This document shows positions 50,001-62,700 of a DNA stretch of 64,000 nt, piece after piece; the stretch's first letter is position 1; the number at the start of each line of letters is the position of its first letter. The DNA lies in the NCBI RefSeq assembly GCF_023278565.1, contig NC_064680.1, positions 3,720,001 through 3,784,000 of the forward strand, read 5' to 3'. Under the pieces are notes generated by a model. That model saw nothing but the letters and a program-made list of their open reading frames with translations. It did not search any database and was not told the origin of the DNA. This DNA comes from Colletotrichum lupini. Taxonomy: Eukaryota > Ascomycota > Sordariomycetes > Glomerellales > Glomerellaceae. Both the position numbers and the translations under genes were made by a program.

Positions 50001-53000
50001 GTAGAAGCAACTGGGATCCTGGGCGGCGAGTACGTTACTCCTCGAGCGAGAGTGACGAATTGATCCAGAATGGGATCCATTTGGAAGGAATGAAAGGCGT
50101 ATGGTACCGGTAGCAACTTAGGACGGAATTCTGCCATGTCCGCTGCAAGCTGCTCAACATCATCCTGCAATCCACCGACAACGGTGGTGCGTGGACTGTT
50201 AGAGCAAGATATCGAACAGATTCCGTCTTTTCTGGCATCAATATAGTCCTGAGTGACCTCAAGGGATGCAGCTACTGCTAACACTAGAGGCGCCAGCGAG
50301 TTAGTAGTTATCCTTCCGGCGTACTGCTTCGAGCTCGAGTCTACTTACTTGCACAAGCGCCAGTCTCGCATAATTCGCTGAGCAACTCTGCACGTTTCCC
50401 GACCAGATACAGCACATCGGTCAAAGAGAGTACGCCAGCAACGTGAAGAGCGGCATATTCGCCGAGGGAGTGGCCCATAACAACGGACGGCACAATGCCA
50501 GCTTCTGAACGCCACACAGAAGCCAAGGCAATCTCCAAAGTCAAGACGGCAAGCTGGATCTGGGCAGAGATCTTCGTGGATGTGTCAGTGGCACGCTTCG
50601 TGATGATGTCCAAGAACGATGGGAAGCCATAATCAGCGCAAATTTTGACGCAGTGATCAACCACTTCCCGGAAGACATGACTTGTCTTGTACAGCTCACT
50701 GCCCATGCCGCCATAATGGGAACCCTGACCAGTGAAAACGAAGACAACCTGCTTGGAAACGGAAGGCTTGATCTTTGTGACATCATTCTGGGCATCAATG
50801 TCTGATCTCAATTTGGCAATGAGTTCTAATGTCGATGATGCGGTGTATGTGGATCTGAGCGAGTGATGCGTTCGCCTTGCGGTAGTTGTGTAAGCAACGT
50901 CTTGAATACGGACGGTGGGATTCGCCTGAAGATATTGAAGAAGCCTGCGTTGGTTGGAACGCAGCGATACTTGCGTCTTAGCGGACGTGACAATGACGTG
51001 GTTCGACCACGGTACTTGCACGCCCTCGTCCACGGACCACGTAGGTCTATAGTCCTCGATAAGCAGACAAGCGTTACCACCCGCTGCGTCGAAGTTGTTC
51101 AGCATCACCCGTCTCGTGTTATTTCCCACAGGCTTGAAATCCCTCGCCTCGGAGAGGATCGACATCTTGGAGTCTTCAAGCGAAGGGAACTTGGGGTTCA
51201 GCTTCTGAGGCATGCCTGCTTGTGGCGGAATTGTATCGTTTTGGAACATCAGGACACACTTGAGCAACGATGATATTCCAGCAGCCTGTTTGAAATCTCA
51301 TTAGCTCAAAGAATCCCTAATTGGCAACATTCGGGTGGTCTTACGGCTTCGCTGTGGCCAATATTGGCCTTGATAGATCCGACTATCAAAGGATCGCCAC
51401 GACGACGTTTGAAGACGTTGGACACCGCACCTATCTCAGCGGGATCACCAATCTGGGTTCCAGTCCCGTGCATCTCGACATAAGATATCTCGTCTGGAAG
51501 GACGCCAGATCGCCTCAAGACCTGGCGGTAAAGCCGTTCTTGCGCGCCGGCATCCGAGGTCGTGATGGACGGAGAATTCCCGCTATGGTTTCTCCCTGAG
51601 CCCCCAATGACAGCAAGAATATTGTCATTGTGGGCGATGGCGTCGTCAAGTCTCTTGAGCACCACACTTCCGACGAAGTCAGCTCGACAATAGCCATCGG
51701 CGTCCTCGCGGAATGGCTTGCAATTGCCAGTGTTGGATAAGATACCAGATTTGCTGAGACTCGTCCAGGAATGAGGATATCCGACGACATTTGCAGCACC
51801 AGAGACAGCCATGTCGATATCGCCTGATATTAAGCTCATGCAGGCGAGATGGATGGAAGATGAAGTTGACGCGCATGCCGAATCTAAAGAATACGTTGGT
51901 CCCTCCCAGTTCATCTGGAAGGCAAGACGGCCAGCTCCGAATGCTCTCTGTGCTCCCTGCAGTGTATATGCATCACATCCCTTCAAATGATGTGCCATAG
52001 CATTCCAGTCATCGTTGCTTTGTCCGTAAAAGACACCAATTCTATTCGGGTCAATATCCCTAGTCTTGCCGTCAGAATACCCAGCTGTCTCAAGAGCCTC
52101 ATATGAACTCATGAGGAATTGTCGATGGCCAGGGTCCATAAACATTGCCTCTCTAGGAGAGATGCGGAAGAACCGAGCATCGAACTCTCCGGGCTTCTTC
52201 ATGAAACAACCGTATCGAGCCGCCGTCGTGCATTTGACGCCATCGTGGCTATGCTCTGCTGCGAAGAACTCATCGAGGTCAAACCGATCCGGAGGGATTT
52301 CTTGATGGAGATCTTGACCAGTCATGAGAACGTTCCAGAACTCATCTAGGTCATCACTGCCAGGGCCTCTTCCAGCCATGCCAACAATTGCTATGCGATC
52401 AGACGGTCGATCTTGCTGATTCCTCTGGTTGGCGCCTATTTCATGCTGGACATTGATTGTTCTTCCCTGTTGTTTCAATGCTGTTGTAAGGTAGGAAGTG
52501 TGACTGCTGGTGCCGATGACTTTGATGTCGACTTGCTGGCAAGATCCAAGATGCTTATTCATTTCGGCAACGACCTCTACGATGTCCAGAGGCTGAGACA
52601 CAGATTGCGAAACCGCGGTTCGTAGCAAATCGCCAAACGTCTCATATGTAGCTGACGGATCGTCGGTACCCCAGACTCTGTGTTGTGAGTCGAGTTGACT
52701 TTTGACAAGAGCAGACTCCCCAATCACATAGTCTAGGTCAGCTGAGGTCATTGGAATAGCGTGTTGAAGGGATCTGATATTAAGCTTGTTTCTTGGGAGG
52801 CCACTGACAGCTGGGCACTCGTTCAGAAATTGCTCCAGGATGGATGGTGGACCGATGATGCTAGCCCAGCGGTCTCCAGTGACACCAACTTGTGCCTTCT
52901 TCGCGGTTGGAATGCCCTTTCAAGCCAGTTAGAAGATCCATTCAAGGAGGTTTGTTTACAATGAGGATTTAGAACTTACCAGGTTCGTCTGGAATTGCTC

Positions 53001-53630
53001 CAGAGCAGAGCGAAGGTCCTCGTTCGAGATCCCTAGGACGGCCCAACCCCATGTTCCAGAGCAATCTTCTGTAGCTCTTGACTGGATGTAGCAAAATTTG
53101 CAGACCCTACACAAGAGACCAGCTGCCTCAAGACAGCCGGCGTAGAGGGTATCAAAGTCCTTGGCAGCTGCCAATGGTGATAGGCTCATAAGACCTCCTG
53201 AAATGCCTAGCCACTCGGGCCCGTCATCAGACTTTGCTAAGAGATTGGGTTCACGCCTGATGCATCTGTTAAATCTATGTCAGTATATTGTGCTTGAATA
53301 TCACTGAGGATTTGGGACATACTGGAGGAGCATTGCTGCTCTCATTGTATAGATGAGGATTGCATTAGCAACGCCAGTCTCGTCGACTGAGTGGCGGTAT
53401 TTCTCAGCCAATTCGTAGATGCTTGAAAAGTCTCCGAGACTGTCTGTGATAACGCTTTCGAAGTTTTTGAGCTCCGATTTGACCTTCTTGCACAGATCAC
53501 TCATAAAAACCTGAAGCCATGGCGCCAGGCCAGCCTGCTTCATGATGTAGTCGATGCCATCGACCCACGGATCGGTCTGATCACCAAAAAATAGAATAGT
53601 CTTCTGTGAGTCTGCCATCTTGGGCATCAA
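47054..53630 (-). CDS. Non-reducing polyketide synthase (SAT-KS-AT-PT-ACP-TE)
   Basis: Five exons on the minus strand (53630-53323, 53265-52980, 52916-51345, 51285-50349, 50283-47054) encode 2110 residues. A second Met at codon 5 (53618) may be the true start. The SAT domain carries GISGG, with Ser at the active-site position (residue 121 counted from the second Met) instead of the usual Cys. The KS has Cys546 in DSACAS, with HGTGT and NIGHSE. The AT has Ser995 in GHSLGEYAA. The PT has His1317 in EGHRIRD. There is a single ACP with Ser1687 in GVDSIMA. The C-terminal TE has Ser1905 in GGFSGGG and His2083 in DADHLEM. There is no methyltransferase or reductase domain. With the HR-PKS it forms a dual system: SAT loads a reduced chain, KS/AT extend it, PT closes the aromatic ring, and TE releases it, possibly as a lactone. 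SAT type and length match resorcylic acid lactone synthases. Confidence 0.95.
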
Positions 53631-55188
53631 TAATGGAAAGAAATTACTGGCGCTCCTGAAGTCATATGAGAGAAGCGTTTTTCATTTGCAGCGCCAAAAG
53701 AATCGCTGTGATGGGTGAAGTAGCTAGGACGACACAACCGGCCTTTTGCAACATCCGAGATAAGGAGCTACGATGATATTCATGTGTATCTGTAGTTTCT
53801 CTCAATTGCCGGAGACCTTAAGTTGTAGTTCAAGACAGCCATCTCATTATCGCCGACAGACTCACTTATCTGTCAACATCTAGTGACCCTGATACGTAAG
53901 AGTGTCCACGAGAAGTAGAGCCTGTACGGATACCGATGTCCCAATTAGGAAAGTGACCCGGAACTAGTAGGGAGTGTCATTCTGTTGTCTTCATGAAACC
54001 TCCGATTGGACCAAGGTTTCTAAGAATCATGGTTCAGGTTGAGACAGCCAGCCGGCGGCGATTCCCGAACGCCCGTATGTGGCTCAAGAGGTGGCCAAAG
54101 CCTGGCTCCGGACTCCTCCGCCGGGCACCAGCCAGGTTGGTGCTCGTACAGAGAAAGTGGTGACGCGGCGAAACTAAAATATCGATGTTTAACATGGCAA
54201 ATATGATCTGCATCGGCCATAAGCAAAGTCAATGTTCCAGAATCCGAAGCGAGAGGCTGAATGGCGCCCGAGCCTGCGGAACGCCTCAGCTTCTGGGACG
54301 CCAAGACCTCCCGTCATCCGTACTTGGATCTTGATCCTCAGTCAAGCATTAGGTTTCCAATGAGAGTGAGGCATATGCGGGATCGCCGATGATTATTTGC
54401 TAGTGAAATGAAGACGAGTCATTCACCTACGAACATGCTACGTCCCCAAGCACGCAACTATGATATGCGGCCAGCTAACCTAAAATGCCGGCTCATTATG
54501 CTTGTGGTTCGCTTTGGTGAGGCATCTCACGACTCGAATTACGTGCCGGAGACAGCTGATATGTTGCCGGAGGAGAAGTCCGTGAGATCGGAGACATATG
54601 TTTGTCCTGCTATGAATCAGAAATGCCTCTCTACGGTACCCTATCAGATCTCAGCTTTCAGTCTCTGAGACAAGCCGTGGGCAGGTCATACCTAGGCTCC
54701 CATCATTCGGCTTCTGTTCGTCCTTAACCCTTGGCCACCAAGTTACGGTGCACCGACATCTTGGTTCAATATGCCGGTTGAGTTGGCTGGAAAGACGCCG
54801 GAGTCGATCGACACAACACTCTGGAGACGCGGTGCCAAGTTTCAGATCCGAAAAGCTCTCCCGCATGGCGTGCGGATTCAGTTGCTGATACGGTACCAGA
54901 GCGATTGAAGATGAGAACGCGTGGCAAGAGAGCGAAAGCCTCCGTCAAGCATGAAGGACAACGAATTTAGCCAGTTGAAACATATCCAACGTGTCCAAAT
55001 GCAGCTTGATGTTATCTTGCGAAAGGGCCCTATGCCATTTGTTCGTTTTGTTCGTGCTCACCTACCTCACCTCAACTGACTAAAATTGGCAATCCGCGGT
55101 TATCATCTTCAATCAATAAGTTTTACAGGGGCAAAGAACTTGCGACGTGTTGCATGCACGACCTTTTGTCTCTTGACCCTTATTCACA
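53631..55188. promoter_or_regulatory. Divergent upstream region of NR-PKS and P450
   Basis: 1.56 kb between divergent starts with no gene recognised. It contains TCGGAGAC at 54588-54595 and the close variant CCGGAGAC at about 53809 and 54546, with other CGG triplets. A short T/A-rich patch precedes the P450 start. Confidence 0.42.
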
Positions 55189-56960
55189 ATGTCTTTCTTC
55201 TCATGCATTGCTGAACTTGAAGGGGTCAGCCGCTGGGCGGTCTTGATATCCGGTCTGGTAAGATACCGCAAGCACTCCAGGTCTATACTTGGCTGATAGA
55301 ACTAGTTTGCGGCGTACTTGTCCTGTTTAGCGGTCTACAGGGCTTTCTTTCATCCGCTCAATAAATATCCAGGTCCAATTCTGAACCGCTTGACAAACCT
55401 TCCGTTTGTGATTGCAGGAGTGAAAGGGCAGCTGCCATTCTATGCAGAATCCTTGTTCAAGAAGTACGGCCCAGTCGTCAGAATGGGGCCCAATAACCTT
55501 GGCTTCATCGAAGGAAACGCCTGGAAGGACATCTACGGCATGCGTCGTCGCGGCCAATTTGAGAAAGCATACGAGTACTACCGTGAAGGACCGGAAGGAC
55601 CCATTAGCTTGCTCAACGCTGGGCCCGAGGAACACGCGAGACTACGCAAGTGGGTTTCACCGTATTTTTCGGATCGTGGCATGAAGGAGCAAGAACCGAT
55701 GATCGGCGGTTACGTTGACTTGCTTCTCAAGCGACTTCATGAGAACTGCGATGATGGTACCCGCGCGCTTGATCTCCGTGACTGGTGTGAGTGCTGGGAT
55801 TACATCTGCCGAAGTTCCGTCTGATGCTAATATTAGGCTGTCAGTTAACTTCTGCACCTTCGACATCCTTGGCGAACTTGCTTTCTCCAGCTCTTTTGGA
55901 TGCCTCGAGTCAGCAGAATATCATCCCTGGGTAAAGATCATTGCATTTCAGCAGAAAGAGATTGAGTGGATCGGTGAGCTGAACCGGCAGGGATTGAGGT
56001 TTATCACAGCTATTATCATGAAGATACTCGCCAAGAACAAGTTGGAATTTATGGGTTACACGATTCAGAAGTTACAAAGTCGCATTCAGTCGGGTAAACA
56101 AGCAGATATCATTGAGTCCCTGCTCAATAACAAAGAAGGAATGGTACGTTCGATCCTTTTCTCGCCCCTGATTTTCTCAGTGTTGGACGTGCGATCATAT
56201 TGTCTCAGATACCAGAGCAGAGCGGGACTAATCAGAGAGAGCAGAAGCTTGACATGGATCGCCTTGTCCAGAATTCGACGCTTCTCATCGCGGCTGGGTC
56301 AGAGACCACAGCGACGCTGCTCACGGCAACTTCGTTCCTTCTGCTATCGAATCCTGAGGCATATCAGAAAGTTGTAGAAGAAGTCAGATCTTCATTTTCT
56401 GATCCGTCAGACATTACTCTTCTATCCGTCAACAAACTCCCTTACATGTTGGCCTGCCTGGACGAGGCGCTGCGCGTGTTCCCGGTAGTTCCTTCTTGGT
56501 TGCCCCGACGAGTCACGCATGGTACCGCTATCATTGATGGCAATATCGTACCCGAAGGTGTAAGTGACCCCTCTACTGAATAATGCCCTGCTTCATTCCC
56601 AGCAAACTGCTGACTCTTTTCATTCTGACACAGTGTCTTGTCGCTACTTGGCAGTGGGCGATGTATCATAACGAACTGAACTTTACTAAACCCTTAGAAT
56701 ATCATCCCGAGCGTTTTCTCGGAGATCCGAGCTTCTCGAAGGATAGGCTGGACGCATTCCAACCTTTCAGCATGGGCCACGCAGACTGTGTCGGTCGCAA
56801 CCTCGCATACTCTGAGATGCGTCTTATCCTAGCAAGGATTTTGTTCAGCTTCGATCTGAAGCTAGCGGACGAGGGCAGTGACTGGATAAAGGGTCAAAAA
56901 GTTTATATCGTGTGGCAAAAGCCGTCTCTAAATGTGTATCTCAAGCCAGTCAAGCGATGA
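55189..56960 (+). CDS. Cytochrome P450 with atypical heme loop
   Basis: Five exons (55189-55257, 55306-55786, 55845-56143, 56209-56559, 56634-56960) encode 508 residues; phases agree at all four GT-AG introns. The membrane anchor ISGLFAAYLSCLAVYRAFF is followed by the hinge FHPLNKYPGP, YGPVVRMGP, the I-helix AAGSETTAT, ExxR in DEALRVFP, and YHPERF. The heme loop reads FSMGHADCVG with Cys452. It fits the P450 pattern except that Ala stands where nearly all P450s have Arg two residues before the Cys. The rest of the protein is intact and similar in plan to the P450 at 16.5 kb, so it is probably active. Divergent from the NR-PKS, it is a likely hydroxylase or epoxidase of the pathway. Confidence 0.9.
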
Positions 56961-58168
56961 GGCAAACCTTCATCCAGCCTTGAAGCTTGTGGCTAAACAA
57001 AGCCGTGCACGTAGTGGAGGCTTTCCACACATTATGTATGTACTTCGCAGGCATATTGCAACCAAACACGGAAGGTGGGCAGCATGCACATAAGCCTGGC
57101 GGAACCATGCATACCCATCAGAGCATCTTGTCTCCTCATAATTTGTGCAAATACAATGCATCAGTCCGAGGTCCTAGGCTTGAAACGACCCTTCGTATAA
57201 CTTTGACTGCGGGGAAGACCCTGACATTGTTGGAGTACCTTCCACTGAGACTTGTCCTAAGGCTGAAGCAGGCCTTGTTCTGGCTATTGCTCAATGCTGC
57301 CGGTGGCAGACATCTGCCAAGAAACTTTTGACCGTAGGAGACTTTACTTCTGCGACGCGGCTGGTGCATTATGTGAACTGCGTTGAGGCGAAGCGCGGAA
57401 GAGGGCCCTGCAGTGGGATGCCGCTGAAGGCTTGTGTTTGTCGAATATTATCCGCCGTCTTGTTTGTTCGCAAGAGCCCTCTATCCGAAGTTGATACTTT
57501 GCTAGATCATGTTAATTAGGTTCTAATACCTCGCAACTGTATTCGGGATTGCTTTTTAGCCACCTAACCTGTAAAGTATGCGATCAACCATCAAATTTCT
57601 ACATTGCCCAGGATCTCATTGTCCTCACTATTCGCACCATGAAATTATGTTCGTTGCTCTGAGATATGTTATAGAGACCAGGTCTAGCTACATCGCTTAA
57701 TCCTGTCGCGTAGCAGCTTCTACGCATCTAAAAATCTGACTCGTCTCAAATTTTGTCATGTCAACTGAAAGTGGCCGGGCCAGAAACAATGACAGGCCCT
57801 GCCGTCAAAACTCCCCGGGATGCCAAGATTAAGTCTCCGCATGTTCTAACTGCCCTATCGGCCAGTGGGGCATTCACGCGCCGCTCATGCTTTATTGGGC
57901 CATGCCAACAGACTTCAGAGGTTGAAACTATATTGACACACTACTAAGATGCCATTTTACCGACGAGACAGGTTCACGCTAATTTTCTGCCGTTTCTAGA
58001 ATATTGCCGGCCCTCCATCCCTGACCGGTAGCCAGTCGTCGGTTCATCGGCGGATTGGCTTTGTCTAAAGCGATGTCTTGTTGCCCAAAAAGACTAACAC
58101 AAGCCGTCGCAATCTCGATTCGAATTCCATCGATCTTAGCCGCACTCTCAACTTCGACTCGTTGAACA
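56961..58168. other. Intergenic region before the regulator gene
   Basis: No gene recognised in 1.2 kb. The last 100 bases carry TCGATTCGAATTC-type AT/CG-mixed sequence and a CTCAACTTCGACTC leader before the regulator ATG. Confidence 0.42.
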
Positions 58169-59656
58169 ATGGCAACCGCAACTCAGTCTCTGCCTATTGA
58201 AGACTTTCCGTTTGACTTTGATATGCCTCGGACGACTTGTCATGAAGGCGACTCTAGGGAAGTGAAGAACTCAACAACCGCAACTAAGCGGCGCCGCGGC
58301 CCGCTTACCCGCAACGCCTGCAAACACTGTCGGATTAAAAAGGTGCGCGGAGTTCGGCTTTTCTTTCTGAATATATCGATCACAAAAAGTATGACAGATA
58401 ACTAACGTTGCTTGTAAACTTGTAGCTGAAATGCAGCGGCGAGAAACAAGGATGCGGTCGGTGCAGAGCCAACGGCTTCGACTGCCATTATGAAACCTCG
58501 AATCCCAATTCAAAGAGGCGCTTGACGATTGCCGATTTTACACCTTCTATGTCCCCTTGGGAAAGGGAAGATAACTCGACCGCCGACAATGCCATAATCA
58601 CGGAGGAAGACCAAGATCTAAATGACCCGGAAAACATTGATCACTTGGTCTTCCAGCCAAGATCCTTCTCTCCCTTTCAAGCCGAGACATTAGATAGCAT
58701 GCTATCAACGAATGCCCTCGATAGCTTTATGAAAGCTAGTGGTGAGCTTAATTTCTATTTCGCTTGCCGTCAGTCGGCCAGCATTGAAGCCGTTCGAACA
58801 TTAACGTTGCTGTCGTACAGGGAATCAGCCTTTCATGAAGGCAACACTCAACAGCCCATCGAACTCACCTCGAATAGACCCGCTACTTTCCTGTCTCAAT
58901 GCCTCAGACTGGCCCAGAGTGATTTCTTTAGGCTCAGATACAGAGAGGTCTATAGCCCATGTCGAAAGGCGGAGGAAGCACATACGGGAGTCTTCAAGTC
59001 ATAATCAGGAGTGGCCTCGAAATAGCCAGCGTTCTCGACACAATCCATCGAAGCAACACCCGGAACAAGATAGTCTCTCATGTTCATGCTACGCGCGAGT
59101 CTTTCTGCAGCATGAGGACGTTAGTTCTAACCTTCTCTGGAGTATACGAAGCAAAGCTCCTGCGTCACCCGCAGAAATGCTGCGGTCCTTGAAGCGAACT
59201 ATGGAGGGCCTCGACTCCTTCTTCGACTGCCACACACATTCCACACGTCCGGAGTTTGTCGCCTTGCTCGTATCAATGTGCGATATGATGCTTGGTGGTG
59301 TCGAGTATTTGGTCCCTAAGCTTTGCGTAGACGATGACATCATTTCTGCAGATGATGACTCGGATACATCCAGTTCCCATGGTGACTCGGGGAGACGCTC
59401 TAGCAGCAGGAGCGGCAGCGTCAATTTTACGTCGCACCCAGCATTCAGGTTGAGCCAAGGGACATTAGACAAAGAGGATGAGCTTCATGTGCTTCATAGT
59501 TTAGTACGAGTTCGGACGAAACGACTAGGCCTCCTGATTGACAGACTGTATCACGCGGTGGATGATAACGGAAGACCTATACATAGACATACTGTCTGCA
59601 GTTTGCAGGACCGACTTAGATTTGTGTCATCAACATTAAAGAGAAGCCAGATATAG
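58169..59656 (+). CDS. Zn2Cys6 transcription factor, AflR-like; probable cluster regulator
   Basis: Three exons (58169-58342, 58426-58741, 58821-59656) encode 441 residues, with GT-AG introns of 83 and 79 nt. The zinc cluster spans residues 51-78: C51, C54, C61, C68, C71, C78, in CKHCRIKK, LKCSGEKQGCGRC and RANGFDC. It is preceded by a basic KRRRGPLTRNA stretch. The first intron falls inside the cluster, a common position in fungal regulators. The C-terminal half has the cysteine-containing CSCYARVFL segment and the pattern of the AflR-type regulatory domain, with an acidic/Ser-rich insertion (DDDSDTSSSHGDSG) near residue 340. A frame change between the two halves disappears with the 58742-58820 intron. 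It lies at the right edge of the cluster, ~130 bp before RIP-mutated repeats. It probably activates the PKS genes; its target motif may be the recurring TCGGAG core. Confidence 0.85.
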
Positions 59657-59789
59657 ATAGCTGGGTACCGGCGGATCAAATGGATAGGAATTCGGACTCA
59701 CATAGTTAAAGTTTTGACCCACCAAACGCATTCTATCGGATTGGAAGTCTAATTCGACCGCGGCATACAGCCGACTGCGCAGGGGCCAA

Positions 59790-62700
59790 TTAGGGGCCCT
59801 ATTTACGATTATCGTAGCTAGCCTAACCTACGGTTAGAACCTCCTTTTTATACCTACTACGTAAATATTTATATAGTTTAATTAATCTCTTTATTAACTA
59901 CGGTTCGAACTAACTATTTTATAATAAGGATATTAATATTAATTAGTAATTAAATTCTATTATTATAGATCGGTAAGGTATCTCGCTACGTAAAAAAAAC
60001 GACTTCTTAATACCGCACGGGATAGGAGATTTATATTAATTAACCTTATAGAAGTAAATAAAAAAGGAAGCGATTCTTAAATACCGTACGGAATTAAGTA
60101 ATTATAGCCCTTTTTTACTTACGAGAGGTCGACGTTTATTATATTAAACTACGTTAATTAATAAAACTACTTAAGTAACTAGCCTTTTATTATCGCCCTA
60201 AGTAGCTTTTTTACTAAACGACTTTTTTATAGCCGGCCCGTAATTAGAAATTAACTAGTTAAATTAATAAAAAAAAATACTTACGTAACGACTACCCGCC
60301 TAATTAATTAATATAACGAACGAGCTTAATAATATAATATAAAAAAGCACTATATAATTAAAAAAGGGGATTTTTAAATATAAATATTCTTATTTAATAA
60401 CAAAGGTAACTTTATAAGAGTTATTAAGCTAAGAGATTTATAATATATAGAAAAGTCTATTATTATGAGGATTTTATAAGTATAACCTTAAGCTTACGAT
60501 TTAAATAACCTCTTTATAGCTCTCTTAACTACCCCCTAGGTATTACTTAAGAATATAATATAAAGGATAGTTTAATAAAAGAGGAGGGGATTTAGAAGTT
60601 TTAATAATATCGAGTTAAGAGTATTATAGATCTTAGAAATTAACTTAAGAAAAAGGCGGCTACCCTAAAGTAGTCCTATAACCTCTTATTAAAGTTATTA
60701 TTAGCTTAAAAAAAGGCTAAAAAGATAAGGATTTAAAAAGAAAAGAAAAGAATCCTCTAGAAGGCCGCTAAAAGGCTTCTTTTTATACTAGCTCCTAGCG
60801 CGAGATTATTAATTTCGAAAAATTAACTAAGTAATAAAAAGGATCGCTAGTAAACGATAATTACTTAACCGTAATTAAGCTATAAAAAAAACTACTTAAA
60901 AAATATAAAATAGGGTAGTAAAAAGCCGTAAAAAACAAGACCTCTAAAGTATCTAACCTTACTACGTACGAGTAATAAGTAAGCATTTTTAATAAGTTTT
61001 TAAAATCTATAATCTTATAAAAAAGAGGGCTTAATTTCGTTAACCGTACTTAACGGCCTATACGGTTCCTAATAGCTTATATAGCTCCTTTACGAACTAC
61101 CTAGCGTTTATTTTTAACTATTCTTACGAAATACTACTTTAAAAAAAGTAAGTTAGGGAAGGAAGCTATTTAAAAATTATAAAAAGTACGAGGCTTAGGA
61201 GGCTAAAAGTATACGGAATAGTAAAAATCGGTAACTAATAAAGATCTTAAGACTAATTATTATATCTTTTTATAATAATATAAACGTTTATTATTATTAT
61301 TATTAAAAAGAACTACTAAAACCTACCCTTTTATATTAAATAAAAAAGAGGATCTTAGTAAGTACGATAACTAGCAATTTAAAAGGGTAGTAGTAATCGC
61401 TAGAAATAGTAAAAACAAAAGTAGTAGCGAGATAGCGAGAGGAAGCGGGAATCTCCTAGACCTTAATAAATTCGTTAAGTAGTAAAAGTACGGATTTATT
61501 ACGACTAGTACGCAGATTAAATATATCCTTATTAAGATTAAATACGCTAATAATTACTAATATAAGTATAAGCTAGAGTACGACCCTTAGTAAGTTAAGG
61601 TAAAAAAGAAGAGGACGAAACCCGATTTTAAATAGAATCCTAATCTTTTATAAGTAGGTAAATATTAACCCGGACTATTAGGGGACGTAAATATATAGAA
61701 TTATAAATTAGCCTAATAATAAGTAAATTAACGCGGTATTAATCTATTTAACTAAAGTTTATAAGAAAAAAGGGCTATAGGGGTAACCCCTATTTTATAA
61801 AATCGCAAACGATCTTAGTTACTAACTAAATAAATAGTTCGCGAGCATAAGCCTAAGAATTATAAAAGTAGTTAATAAATTCCTCTACGGGCGAGGGGTA
61901 TTACTAACGTAATTATAATTATAAGAGCTATACGAAATACTAATAGTAATAATTATAAAAAAGGAATTCGTACTATAGAACTAAGTATAAGTTAATAGAG
62001 CGTATAATCGCTTTAACGAATTTAAAAAAAGGGTAAACGACTTAGATTTCCTCTCTATAATTACTAATAAAAATCTATTATCATAAAAAGATATACCGGG
62101 GCAAAATATAGTACTAAAAGTACGATAATTAACGATTCTATTTTTTTTTTTATATAACTCGTTATTGTTATTAATATAAAATTCGGCGCTAATTAGCTAA
62201 TAAGAAAAGAGGTAAATAACCCGAAGTTACTAATAGTACGTAGCGACGTAAGGATCGTATATAAATACTAAAAATCTAATAGCGAATACGAGGTAATTTA
62301 TAAACTTTAAAAAGATCTTTTTAAAAGAGAAATTATACTTTAAGGGGAAGTATAAGGTCTTATAAAAAACCCTAATAATATTTTATAATTATTATAAAAA
62401 AGTCGGAATTAGGGAATATTAGTATTATTTAGTAATTAATATCGTACTCGTAGGTAAAGCCTCTAATTATTATTACAAAGTAGTACGTAATTTTAATTAA
62501 AATAACTTTTTTAATATAATTAACGTAATCCGAAGCCGCTTTAAGACCTATAATAAGAACCTAGAGCTCCTATTTAAGCTACGAGCGATTTCTTTTATAT
62601 TTATAACTAGGATAATAGAGGGTAAATCGTAAGTAGAGATTCTTAAAGAGCTTATTAATTAAATCGATAAGCTAGTAAAAACCTAGCTAAATAAGGGGAT

